Shown here: piece after piece, positions 43,414 through 51,018 of the stretch
Layout of the letters: each line of letters opens with the position of its first letter
How positions within the stretch are numbered: the first letter of the stretch is position 1
DNA from: Arthrobacter sp. Soil764
GTDB lineage: Bacteria; Actinomycetota; Actinomycetes; Actinomycetales; Micrococcaceae
Direction of reading: 5' to 3'
NCBI RefSeq assembly: GCF_001428075.1
Contig: NZ_LMSI01000002.1
Span: forward strand, 62,001 to 126,000
DNA length: 64,000 nucleotides
Made by a program: the position numbers and the translations under genes
The notes under the pieces: generated by a model
Told to the model about the DNA's origin: nothing
What the model saw: only the letters and a program-made list of their open reading frames with translations
The model's database searches: none

Positions 43414-44141
43414 ATTTCCCCCCTACCCGGACCGGTGCTAAAGCTTCCCCTCGCCACGATCTCCTGCGCAATTTCCTGGATGCGGCGGTTGCCCGACTTG
43501 GCGGCGGCCTGGAGGAGCTCCAGTGCGCCATCCCGGCTGCCGCGGGCCTGGAGCATCACCAGCGCAACTGCTGCGTCCACTACCGCACGGGACTTAAGCG
43601 CAGCACGCAGGTCCTCGGGAAAGACGTCAGGGGCGTGGAGCCGCAGGGCGAGCCGAAGGATGCGGGACATCGACGCGGCCTGGTCCTCCACCAGCTTGAC
43701 GGTGTCCGGGCCGAACGCGTGGACGGTATGCGCGTAGCAGTTCAGGGCCGCCTGGGAAAGGGGATCCGTGTGGATGGGAACCGCCAGGACCGAACGGACG
43801 CCCAGCTTTGCAACGGCATAGGTGTACGGGGCCCACCTCTGGTCAAGCTGCAGGTCCTCAATCAATACCGTGTGCTGCTCACGGAGGGCGGTGAGGCAAG
43901 GGCCGGTACCAAAGGCGTATTGCGTCTCGTCCAGCCGGCGGCCTTCTTCACTGCTGTAGGCAAAGGTGGACAGCGCACCGTCGCGCTCCACCGTGACCGT
44001 GCATTCCACCGGAGCGCCGTCACCCCCCAGCTGCGATGCCGATATGGTCGCCAGGCCCAGGAGGAACTTGGAAAACTCCGGGGTGTTCAGCAGCAAGTCC
44101 TGGTACTCGTCCGCTGTGGTGAGTGCATCGTTGTGGGCCAT
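43410..44141 (-). CDS. GAF-ANTAR regulator (copy 2)
   Basis: The 243-aa protein has a GAF domain with DETQYAFGTGPCLTALREQHTVLIEDLQLDQRWAPY and VRSVLAVPIHTD, and a C-terminal ANTAR-like helix bundle (LRAALKSRAVVDAAVALVMLQARGSRDGALELLQAAAKSGNRRIQEIAQEI). The ANTAR part departs from the usual pattern (VALVMLQARGS in place of GxIMAxxxC), so RNA binding may be weakened. It starts 183 bases downstream of the 108-aa gene and overlaps the next small gene by 4 nt. Confidence 0.85.
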   Translation of the reverse strand: MAHNDALTTADEYQDLLLNTPEFSKFLLGLATISASQLGGDGAPVECTVTVERDGALSTFAYSSEEGRRLDETQYAFGTGPCLTALREQHTVLIEDLQLDQRWAPYTYAVAKLGVRSVLAVPIHTDPLSQAALNCYAHTVHAFGPDTVKLVEDQAASMSRILRLALRLHAPDVFPEDLRAALKSRAVVDAAVALVMLQARGSRDGALELLQAAAKSGNRRIQEIAQEIVARGSFSTGPGRGEI

Positions 44142-44324
44142 CAGGCCTCGATCCCTAATTTGCGCCAGTGACAGTTGCTGCTGGCTTTCGGCTTCCCGCT
44201 CTCAACGCGGAAGGCCCGGCAGTCAATGTCCGGATGCTGCATCCGGAAATCTCCTGCGTTCGACACTACGCCTGTGCGCGGGGTTCGGAACAGGGCCTCA
44301 TGTCCTTCTTGCGGAGGGCCGCAC

Positions 44325-44651
44325 CTAGGGGCCAGGTGTGGCGGCACCTGGCTGGCTCCCGCCGTCGTCATTCCCTTCCGCGGCCCGCGGCTCGGCTGTG
44401 AAGTCATTGGAGTACGGCGCCCGCGGCCGGGGCCGCTCGTCAATGAGCTCGTTCGCGGCGAGCGCCAGCAGGTCACGCTGGACCGGCGGCAGCGAGAGAA
44501 GGCCCTGCAGGTAGGCCTCCACCTCGTACTCTCCTGCGTCCCCGGACATGCCGAAGTACTTCAACCACAGCTCCGGCACGGAGATGTCTGCTGCCCTGAT
44601 AGCTGCACGGAGCCGGCGTCTTTGTTCCGGTTCGTGTGGATCAAAACCCAT
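44325..44651 (-). CDS. Small helical protein (108 aa), paralogue of the 83-aa protein
   Basis: The N-terminal 75 residues align with the 83-aa protein, as described there. A Pro/Gly-rich tail (PRPRAPYSNDFTAEPRAAEG...) follows. ATG 44651 has no ribosome-binding site, and it begins 9 nt after the stop of the copy 3 GAF-ANTAR gene, so it probably relies on readthrough from that gene. A hairpin (GCCAGGTG/CACCTGGC, 44331-44352) overlaps its last codons and could terminate part of the transcript. Confidence 0.7.
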   Translation of the reverse strand: MGFDPHEPEQRRRLRAAIRAADISVPELWLKYFGMSGDAGEYEVEAYLQGLLSLPPVQRDLLALAANELIDERPRPRAPYSNDFTAEPRAAEGNDDGGSQPGAATPGP

Positions 44652-44660
44652 CCGTGCTGC

Positions 44661-45323
44661 CTAAATCCCGGACGCCGGCGTCCCCGCCAGGATTGATTCG
44701 CTGACGTCCAGCAGGGTGGTGCGCTCCTGCCGGGCCTGGTTCATCAGTTGTTGCAACGCCGCCTGGTGGCTCGTCCCCAGGCGTTCCATCAGGACGCCGC
44801 AGGCGCGGTTGATGACATCCCTGCTGTGGAGCGACGTTCGCAATGCCTCCGTCATCTTGTGCGGAGCCTCGGTCCCCTGGACATGCGACAGGAGGGTGGC
44901 CGCCGGTGCAGCGAACAGTTGAAGCAACCGCACGCTCCCCGCGTCATAGGCGGCTGGTGTGGCCGAGTACAGCTTGATGGCGCCGAGCGTTTCCTTGCCG
45001 GCTATCAATGGTGTGCTGACCACTGACCGGATGGGCAGGTCCCGCACGGAATCCCGCCACAGCGGCCAGCGCGGGTCGTCGTGGAGGTCCTGGACCAGGA
45101 CAGGAGTCTCTGCTGCCCAGGCTGTCAGGCAGGGGCCTTCGCCGTGCCGGTACTGGGCGGCATCCGCTTGTTCCACCACCCTGTCCGTGTAGCCGCTGCT
45201 GGTGCGGCGGCCCCTGGAGTCCAGCAGGGAGACACCGGCGCCGATGGTGCCGGGGACTGAGTCCTTGGCCGCTTGGGCCAGAATGCTGACGGCCGTACCC
45301 ACTTTTTCTTCCGTCAACAACAA
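44661..45323 (-). CDS. GAF-ANTAR regulator (copy 3), N-terminus possibly frameshifted
   Basis: The coding part has the GAF domain (YRHGEGPCLTAWAAETPVLVQDLHDDPRWPLW; IRSVVSTPLIAGKETLGAIKLYS) and the ANTAR helices (LRTSLHSRDVINRACGVLMERLGTSHQAALQQLMNQARQERTTLLDVSESIL). TTG 45323 has CAGGGA six bases upstream and is the only standard start in frame. Upstream in the same frame, LDELSTVIARIQGLLLTEEK continues the usual N-terminus of such proteins, without any start codon. An ATG at 45379 with TATGCT six bases before it lies one base out of frame; restoring one C in the run near 45362 would link them. As it stands it could be a 21-codon leader ending at the TTG start. Confidence 0.8.
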   Translation of the reverse strand: MLLTEEKVGTAVSILAQAAKDSVPGTIGAGVSLLDSRGRRTSSGYTDRVVEQADAAQYRHGEGPCLTAWAAETPVLVQDLHDDPRWPLWRDSVRDLPIRSVVSTPLIAGKETLGAIKLYSATPAAYDAGSVRLLQLFAAPAATLLSHVQGTEAPHKMTEALRTSLHSRDVINRACGVLMERLGTSHQAALQQLMNQARQERTTLLDVSESILAGTPASGI

Positions 45324-45445
45324 TCCCTGGATCCGTGCAATGACGGTGCTGAGCTCGTCAAGGGGAGGTGCTGGGGCATTTCTCCAGCATATGCCAACCT
45401 GTCAGTCCCCATGCGGCCCTGAGGATGTGACAGTAGGATTGCCCC

Positions 45446-46180
45446 ATGTCGAGTTCAGCAGATAACGAGTCCGTGCGCCAGCTTCAGGAAATCCTGGTGG
45501 GCGCGGAGGGCATTGTGGATTTCCTGTCCGGGCTTTCCGGCATGGCTGCCGCGGCTGTCTCCGAAGCTGCGGACGACATCATCGAGTGCGCCGTCACGCT
45601 TAAAGTCCGGCGGCGTCCAGCCACGGCAGCGGGCAGCAGCGCGCGTGCCGTGGAACTTGACCACATTGAGCAGGTGCTGGGCGATGGGCCTTGCGTCCGT
45701 GCCCTGCGGGAGATGACTCCCATCATGATCGATGACGTCGCAAAAGACCCCAGGTGGCCCGAATTCAACGAAAAGCTGGCAGAGCACAATGTGCGCAGCT
45801 CCCTTGGCGTGCCGCTGGAAATCACGGGCGATGCCAGGGCGGCGTTGAACTTTTTCGCCGCCAAACCGCACGTGTTCACCGCGGACGTCTATGACAAGGC
45901 AGTGGGTTTCGCTGGGGCGGCGCACAACACCATGCAGCTCTCCGTGCGCATCAACACCATAGAGAATCGGGCCGAAGATCTTGAGGCTGCGCTCGAGAGC
46001 AGGACTGCCATCAACCTGGCCTGCGGGGTAATCATGGCGCAGAACCGGTGCTCACAGGAGGAAGCGATGGAGATCCTCACCAAGGTCTCCAGCAACCGCA
46101 ACCGCAAGCTTCGGGATGTCGCCAGGGAACTCATCGAGCAGCTGTCCGGCAGCAGCATCCGCACCCACTTCGACTCATAG
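45446..46180 (+). CDS. GAF-ANTAR regulator (copy 4)
   Basis: The 244-aa protein has a GAF domain (DHIEQVLGDGPCVRALREMTPIMIDDVAKDPRWPEF; NVRSSLGVPLEITGDARAALNFFAAKP) and a full ANTAR domain (SRTAINLACGVIMAQNRCSQEEAMEILTKVSSNRNRKLRDVARELI). TAGGAT lies six bases before the ATG with no Shine-Dalgarno, so it is leaderless. It is divergent from the copy 3 gene with about 60 bases between the two proposed transcript starts. The C-terminus (IRTHFDS) is like copies 1 and 5. Confidence 0.9.
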   Translation: MSSSADNESVRQLQEILVGAEGIVDFLSGLSGMAAAAVSEAADDIIECAVTLKVRRRPATAAGSSARAVELDHIEQVLGDGPCVRALREMTPIMIDDVAKDPRWPEFNEKLAEHNVRSSLGVPLEITGDARAALNFFAAKPHVFTADVYDKAVGFAGAAHNTMQLSVRINTIENRAEDLEAALESRTAINLACGVIMAQNRCSQEEAMEILTKVSSNRNRKLRDVARELIEQLSGSSIRTHFDS

Positions 46181-46193
46181 CCGTATTTGCGGG

Positions 46194-46934
46194 TCAACCT
46201 CGTCGGCCGGTCAGCACCGACCGCACGGACACGGCCGCGGCCCCTCCGGTTCGCTGGATGTCCCAGCAATTCCCTTTGCCAATGACGTCGTAGTCCTGGT
46301 CACCTGCGGCAGCCAGCACCATGGCTGTGTTCTCGTCGATGGCCACGGCCCGTTCCACCAGGCCCGCCGCCACGGCGCCCACCGCCCGGCTCAGCGTTCC
46401 CGCCTGCGCGGCGTGGACGTCCACCGAGAACCCCGCCAGTCCAAGACCCTCGCGGATATCCACTGAATCCAGGCCCTCCGAGCATTCCTCGCCACACACT
46501 TCCACTCCATTGATCCGGTATCCGCCAACCAGTGCCCGCTGGGGTGCCACCATGGCGCCGGCAGAAAACCCAAGGTAGGGCGCGCCGTCGGCCACCAATC
46601 TGCTGATGAGTGCGGCCACAGGATGAAGAGCCTCCCAGTAGGCCGGGGTCAAACCGCCGCCCACCACGATCGCATCCACTTGCTCGAAGGCGGCATCGGT
46701 ACGCTTTCCGGCTGGAGGCGCCACAGCGATTATCTCGCACCCGAGCCTCGCCTGGAGGGGTTCCGCATAGGGCGCCACGAGCTCGTGCAGGTTTCCTTCG
46801 GGACCATGCACTGCGACGGCAATGCGTGCCTGCCGGTCGCTGCCGGCATGCTCCCGGACATCGAGGGCGAACCGGTCAAAGACTTCCGGAAATCCCAGGG
46901 GATCGGGGCCCGCGCCGGCGAGGTAGATGCTCAT
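46194..46934 (-). CDS. Peptidase S51-like (cyanophycinase-type) protein
   Basis: ATG 46934 (MSIYLAGAGPDPLG) has TATCTT seven bases upstream, so it is leaderless. The 246-aa protein has the S51/type 1 glutamine-amidotransferase-like fold: VDAIVVGGGLTPAYWEAL, then YLGFSAGAMVAP with the nucleophile Ser, and later DENTAMVLAAAG. Related enzymes cleave aspartyl dipeptides or cyanophycin. The rest of the triad cannot be assigned by eye. It converges with copy 4 GAF-ANTAR. Confidence 0.78.
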   Translation of the reverse strand: MSIYLAGAGPDPLGFPEVFDRFALDVREHAGSDRQARIAVAVHGPEGNLHELVAPYAEPLQARLGCEIIAVAPPAGKRTDAAFEQVDAIVVGGGLTPAYWEALHPVAALISRLVADGAPYLGFSAGAMVAPQRALVGGYRINGVEVCGEECSEGLDSVDIREGLGLAGFSVDVHAAQAGTLSRAVGAVAAGLVERAVAIDENTAMVLAAAGDQDYDVIGKGNCWDIQRTGGAAAVSVRSVLTGRRG

Positions 46935-47011
46935 GGGCTTCAAGATACCCGCACCAGCAGGGCCACGGCGGCGGTTGCGGCAGCGCCGAACGGTCGCCTT
47001 ACAAAATCCCA

Positions 47012-47058
47012 TTGACGGGCGTCCACGCGAGGACTAACCTACAACCAAATGGTTGTAG
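47012..47058 (+). promoter_or_regulatory. Promoter and palindromic operator of the second ArsR-SRPBCC operon
   Basis: TTGACG (47012-47017) and TAACCT (47035-47040) are 17 bases apart. A perfect 20-bp palindrome, CTACAACCA-AA-TGGTTGTAG, covers 47039-47058 and contains the ATG at 47049. A repressor here would cover the transcript start and the start codon. CAACCA-TGGTTG operators are known next to ArsR-SRPBCC genes of other actinobacteria, from memory. Confidence 0.8.
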
Positions 47059-47381
47059 ATAAACTGAGTGAGACCGAACTGGACCGCCTCTTCCAGGCGT
47101 TCGCCGATTCCACCCGGCGGGACATCGTCCGCCGGGTCACTGTCGGCGAGTACTCCGTTTCGGGCCTGGCAGCCCTCTACGCCATGAGTTTCGCGGCCGT
47201 CCAGAAGCATGTGGCCGTGTTGGAGCGCGCATCCTTGGTGACCAAGGAAAAACGCGGAAGGGAGCAAATCGTGCGGGGCAATCACGATGGACTGCAAAAA
47301 GCCCGGGGGCTGCTCGATGAATATGAACAAATCTGGCGGCAGCGCGCCGCCAGGATGGCAGACATTCTCGCTGAAGGTTAG
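47049..47381 (+). CDS. ArsR-family transcriptional regulator
   Basis: The ATG at 47049 lies eight bases after the -10 box and inside the palindrome, so the mRNA is essentially leaderless. The 110-aa protein has the winged helix: ELDRLFQAFADSTRRDIVRRVTVGEYSVSGLAALYAMSFAAVQKHVAVLERASLVTKEKRGREQIV. It has no cysteine metal-binding site. It is followed 12 nt later by an SRPBCC gene, matching the pair at 16210-16928. It probably represses its own operon. Confidence 0.88.
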   Translation: MVVDKLSETELDRLFQAFADSTRRDIVRRVTVGEYSVSGLAALYAMSFAAVQKHVAVLERASLVTKEKRGREQIVRGNHDGLQKARGLLDEYEQIWRQRAARMADILAEG

Positions 47382-47393
47382 GAAGGCATTGCC

Positions 47394-47891
47394 ATGACAG
47401 TCATCAGTACGGATAAGAACCCCGAGGCCCTGAGCCTCACCCTGGTTGCCGAGTTCGACGCCGGCGTGGAACGCGTATGGCAGCTCTTCGAGGACCCGCG
47501 GCAGCTGGAGCGCTGGTGGGGTCCGCCCACCTACCCGGCCACCTTCTACAAGCATGAGTTCGTGCCGGGCGGCAAGGCCAGCTACTACATGACAGGTCCT
47601 GAAGGGGATAAGGCGCACGGCTGGTGGGAGTTCACCAGAATCGAGGCGCCCCGCCAGCTCGAGTTCAACGACGGCTTTGCGGACAACGAAGGCAATCCCA
47701 CCGGGGAATTTGGCATCAGCCACGCCACAGTTACCCTTGAGCCCGCGGGGGAGCGGACGAGGATGACCATCCTGTCCACATTTGAGTCCGAGGAACAGCT
47801 GGAGCAGGTCATGGCGATGGGCATGGAAGAGGGCCTCAGGGAGGCCGTGGGCCAGATGGATGGCATCCTCGCCGAGCACGCCAACGCCTGA
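47394..47891 (+). CDS. SRPBCC (AHSA1-type) protein
   Basis: The 165-aa protein has the AHSA1 layout: LTLVAEFDAGVERVWQLFEDPRQLERWWGPPTYPATFYKHEFVPGGKASYYMTGPEG, WWEFTRIEAPRQLEFNDGFADNEGNP, then VTLEPAGERTRMTILSTFESEEQLEQVMAMGMEEGLREAVGQMDGIL. The ribosome site is GGAAGG. It is the second gene of the ArsR operon; the signal that releases the repressor may be a ligand of this protein (inference). Confidence 0.88.
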   Translation: MTVISTDKNPEALSLTLVAEFDAGVERVWQLFEDPRQLERWWGPPTYPATFYKHEFVPGGKASYYMTGPEGDKAHGWWEFTRIEAPRQLEFNDGFADNEGNPTGEFGISHATVTLEPAGERTRMTILSTFESEEQLEQVMAMGMEEGLREAVGQMDGILAEHANA

Positions 47892-47926
47892 TTGGCCGTC
47901 ACCAACCTTTCCCACGGCGCCAGGTG

Positions 47927-47962
47927 GGTGGACGACGGCGGGACGTCCCGTCGTCGTCCACC
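47927..47962 (+). terminator. GACGACGGCGGG-family hairpin
   Basis: GGTGGACGACGGCGGGA pairs with TCCCGTCGTCGTCCACC around CG, with one mismatch, 35 bases after the SRPBCC stop. Confidence 0.78.
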
Positions 47963-48033
47963 TCCGCCTTTGGGCGTTGATCGGGCAAGCCCGCCGCTGA
48001 AATACTGGACGGTGGACGGCCCGAGGGAAGGCG

Positions 48034-48636
48034 GTGGCGGGGATGAGCGGCGGGGCAGGGAATTTCCGGAAGCGCCTGGAGAGGGCGGCGGAACTCCGTT
48101 CGTACCGCGGCGCGGGCATCAGCGCCGAGGAGGAAGCCGCGCTGGATGCCCTCGACGCCCAGGAGCGGGAGAAGCGCAGGAAAGTCAGCGACGCTGCCCG
48201 CGCCGAATACCTGGTCCGGGACGCCATGGCGCACGGCAAGTTCGACAACCTCAAGTACGCGGGCAAGCCGATCCCCGGCCTGGGCGAATCGTACGATCCC
48301 GACTGGTGGGTCAAGGGACTGATCCAGCGGGAGAACATCAGCGGCCTGGGCCCGGCCGCCATCCTGCTCCGCACTGAGGACGCGGAACTCGATGCCAAGC
48401 TGGACGCCCAATACACGGAGCAGCAGGTCCGGGATCTCCTGCAGGATTTCAACCGGCGGGTGATCGATGCCCGCCGCCAGTTGCAGGGTGGCCCCCCGGT
48501 GATCACCAAGACCCGTGACGTGGAGGAGGAAGTGGAGCGCTGGCGCACCCGGCGTGCTGCGCGGGTTGTGGAACTTCCTGCCGAGCCGGAGCCCGACCGC
48601 TCCTGGTGGAAGCGGCTGTGGAAGGGGACAGGCTAG
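48034..48636 (+). CDS. DUF1992 (DnaJ-homologue C28 type) protein
   Basis: The 200-aa protein carries the DUF1992 block: ARAEYLVRDAMAHGKFDNLKYAGKPIPGLGESYDPDWWVKGLIQRENISGLGPAAILLRTEDAELDAKLDAQYTEQQVRDLLQDFNRRVIDARRQ. The N-terminus is charged and coiled and the C-terminus is Trp-rich. GTG 48034 has AGGGAAGG close upstream; ATG 48043 is the alternative. No function is established, and it has no J domain itself. Confidence 0.8.
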   Translation: MAGMSGGAGNFRKRLERAAELRSYRGAGISAEEEAALDALDAQEREKRRKVSDAARAEYLVRDAMAHGKFDNLKYAGKPIPGLGESYDPDWWVKGLIQRENISGLGPAAILLRTEDAELDAKLDAQYTEQQVRDLLQDFNRRVIDARRQLQGGPPVITKTRDVEEEVERWRTRRAARVVELPAEPEPDRSWWKRLWKGTG

Positions 48637-48669
48637 GACAGGGGTTCCACCCAGGGCAGGTAACCGGCC

Positions 48670-50841
48670 CTAGGGTTTGTAATTGGGGTTGGGGCCAATC
48701 ATCGACGCGGGAGGCGGTGCGAACGGTGCGGCGGGATAAAGCGGTGCCACCTTGAGCATGTAGTTGGCCCACTGCGGCCCAGCGATCATGAACCCATCGA
48801 GGCGCGGGTAGAAGGTGCCGTTGATGGTCACGTTCTGTCCTGCCCGCTTTTGGCCTTCCAGGGCGTCGCCGAAGAAGGACGCGGTGACCAGGCCGGTGGT
48901 GTACCCCACCACCCAGGTGGAACCGTTGTTGTTCGAGGTGCCGGTCTTGGCCGCGGTGGGAACCTTGTCATGCACTTTGGGGTTGATCCAGACGCCGGAG
49001 CCCTTCTTCAGGACATCCTGCAGCACCGAGTTGACGCCGCGGGCCACGTCCGGTTTGACGGCCTCGTGGCAGTCCGGCGCCTGGGCAGGAAGTTTCGCGC
49101 CGGCCGCATCCGTGACGTCAGCCAAAGCAATGGGGGCGCAGTAGCGGCCGTCCGTGGCGAATGTGGCGAACGCGTTCGCAAGGGTGAGGGGGGCAACGCC
49201 GGTGCCACCCAGCAGGTTTCCCAGCTGGTGCATGTTGACAGGGCTGCTGTCGAGGCCGCTGTGCAGGCCCACGGCATCGACCATCTTTTGGATGCCGCAG
49301 AAGTCCAGCTGGGAGGCCGATGCGAAGGTGGCGGTGTTGATCGAGTTGTACAGGCCGTAATTGACGGGCATGCGCCGGTAGAAGCCTTCTTCTGCGTTCT
49401 GCAGGTCATCGGCAGCGCCAAGGGCAGGGTTTGCCTGCGCAGTGCTGTAGGCTCCCAGCACCTTGCCGCAGCTGTCCTTCCATGGGAAGCCCAGGGGGTA
49501 GACCCGCTTCGATGCGTCCACTTCGGCGGTGATCGGCTTCCCCTCGTTCAACCATTCCGCGAAAGTGAAGGGCTTCATGGTGGACCCCGGCTGGAATCCG
49601 CCGGCGCCGTTCAGGTCATTGCCCTGCGCGTCCTTGGCATCCACGTTGAAGTTCAGGTTGGTATCGAACTTGCCGGGTTGCGGAAGGAACGTCGTGTTTT
49701 GGGCCATCGCCAGGATCTTGCCGCTGCCGGGCTGAACGGTTACCAGCGAAGCAGCCCACCGGTCCGGATTTGCCCCTGCGGTCCCGTCCACCTGGGCCTG
49801 CGCGGCCGCCTGGAGCCTGCTGTCCAAGGTGGTGGTGATCGTGAGGCCGCCCCGGTACAGCCTCCGCTCACGTTCAGGCTCCGTTGGGCCGTAGGCCGGG
49901 TTGTTCAGGATCAGGTGCGAGATGTAGTCGCAGAAGTACGGCGCAATGGCGGCATTGGCACAGCCTTGCTGCTGCGGCGTGATCTTCAATTCGATGGGAG
50001 CGGCCACGGCCTCATCGTGTTGGGCCTGCGTGATCTTCTTCAGGCGCAGCATCTCGGAGAGGACCTGGTTGCGGCGCACGATCGACTTGTCCGGATTGGT
50101 GGCGGGGTTGTAGAGGGTAGGGCTGTTGACCAGCCCGGCCAGAAGGGCTGCCTGGGGAAGGGTGAGGTCTTTCGCGCTGGTGCTGAAGAAGTAGCGTGCC
50201 GCGGCTTCAATCCCGTAGGCGTTGCTGCTGAAGAACACGATGTTGAGGTAACCCTCAAGGATCTGGTTTTTGGTGTACTTCTTCTCCAGGGTGACGGCGA
50301 GCTTCATCTCCCGCAGTTTGTCGCCGAGGGTCTTCTGTCCGTTCAGGACCACCTCGTCCGGCCTGTCCTGTGAAAGTTGTGCCTCGTTCAGGACATTGGT
50401 GACGTACTGCTGGGTGATGGTCGATGCGCCCTGCTCGCCGCCCTTGGTCAGGTTGGACACCAGTGCCCGCAGGATCCCCTGCGGATCCACCCCTGCGTGA
50501 TCGTAAAACCTGCTGTCCTCGATGGCGATAATGCCGTCCTTGATGAAGGGCGACATCTGGTCCAGCGGCACGCGCACACGGTTTTCCGCGTAAAACGTTG
50601 CGATTGGCTGCCCGTCGGAGGTCAGGACTTTCGTAGCCTGCGACGGCGGTTGCACGGTCAACTCCTCCGGCAGGCGTTCGAAGTAGCCAATGGAGGAACT
50701 GACACCCATTCCCGCGGCTGCCACCGCCGGGACCACCAGGCTGGCCACCAACACTCCGCACATGACACTTGCTGCAAGGAACCCCAGGATCCGTCCCAGG
50801 GCAACGCCAAAGCCGCGCCTGCGCTTCCGCCTCTTCACCAT
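48670..50841 (-). CDS. Bifunctional class A penicillin-binding protein
   Basis: The 723-aa protein has a short basic cytosolic start, one membrane segment, then the GT51 transglycosylase (IIAIEDSRFYDHAGVDPQGILRALVSNL with the catalytic Glu; GASTITQQYVTNVL). A transpeptidase follows with PGSTMKPF (SxxK), NSINTA (SxN) and KTGTSNNN (KTG). It polymerises and crosslinks peptidoglycan outside the membrane. The C-terminus ends with a short Pro-rich tail. It is divergent from the PadR operon and stands alone. Confidence 0.93.
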   Translation of the reverse strand: MVKRRKRRRGFGVALGRILGFLAASVMCGVLVASLVVPAVAAAGMGVSSSIGYFERLPEELTVQPPSQATKVLTSDGQPIATFYAENRVRVPLDQMSPFIKDGIIAIEDSRFYDHAGVDPQGILRALVSNLTKGGEQGASTITQQYVTNVLNEAQLSQDRPDEVVLNGQKTLGDKLREMKLAVTLEKKYTKNQILEGYLNIVFFSSNAYGIEAAARYFFSTSAKDLTLPQAALLAGLVNSPTLYNPATNPDKSIVRRNQVLSEMLRLKKITQAQHDEAVAAPIELKITPQQQGCANAAIAPYFCDYISHLILNNPAYGPTEPERERRLYRGGLTITTTLDSRLQAAAQAQVDGTAGANPDRWAASLVTVQPGSGKILAMAQNTTFLPQPGKFDTNLNFNVDAKDAQGNDLNGAGGFQPGSTMKPFTFAEWLNEGKPITAEVDASKRVYPLGFPWKDSCGKVLGAYSTAQANPALGAADDLQNAEEGFYRRMPVNYGLYNSINTATFASASQLDFCGIQKMVDAVGLHSGLDSSPVNMHQLGNLLGGTGVAPLTLANAFATFATDGRYCAPIALADVTDAAGAKLPAQAPDCHEAVKPDVARGVNSVLQDVLKKGSGVWINPKVHDKVPTAAKTGTSNNNGSTWVVGYTTGLVTASFFGDALEGQKRAGQNVTINGTFYPRLDGFMIAGPQWANYMLKVAPLYPAAPFAPPPASMIGPNPNYKP

Positions 50842-50935
50842 TCCTCAGCCCTCGTCCTCGAAGGTGGGAACAGAATACGCTTCCGCCAGGGGGCGAAACA
50901 GGGGCGAAAGGTCATGTTTTGGTCACGCTAAACCG

Positions 50936-50976
50936 TTGACCAGCGATAGTTACCGACATATCGTTAACTATCGCTG
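50936..50976 (+). promoter_or_regulatory. Promoter with 36-bp palindromic operator before padR-type gene
   Basis: TTGACC (50936-50941) and TATCGT (50959-50964) are 17 bases apart. Outer arms CAGCGATAGTTA and TAACTATCGCTG and an inner CGA-CATA-TCG form a nearly complete inverted repeat at 50941-50976. It covers the whole promoter, so the PadR protein probably represses its own gene. Confidence 0.78.
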
Positions 50977-51018
50977 ATGAAGCAGCGAAGACCTCAACAA
51001 TGAAAGGACCATGCCACC

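Noticed and set aside
44142..44324. Extra small gene between the 108-aa gene and copy 2 GAF-ANTAR
   Set aside because: No frame with a start and ribosome-binding site fits; it probably contains a promoter or leader.
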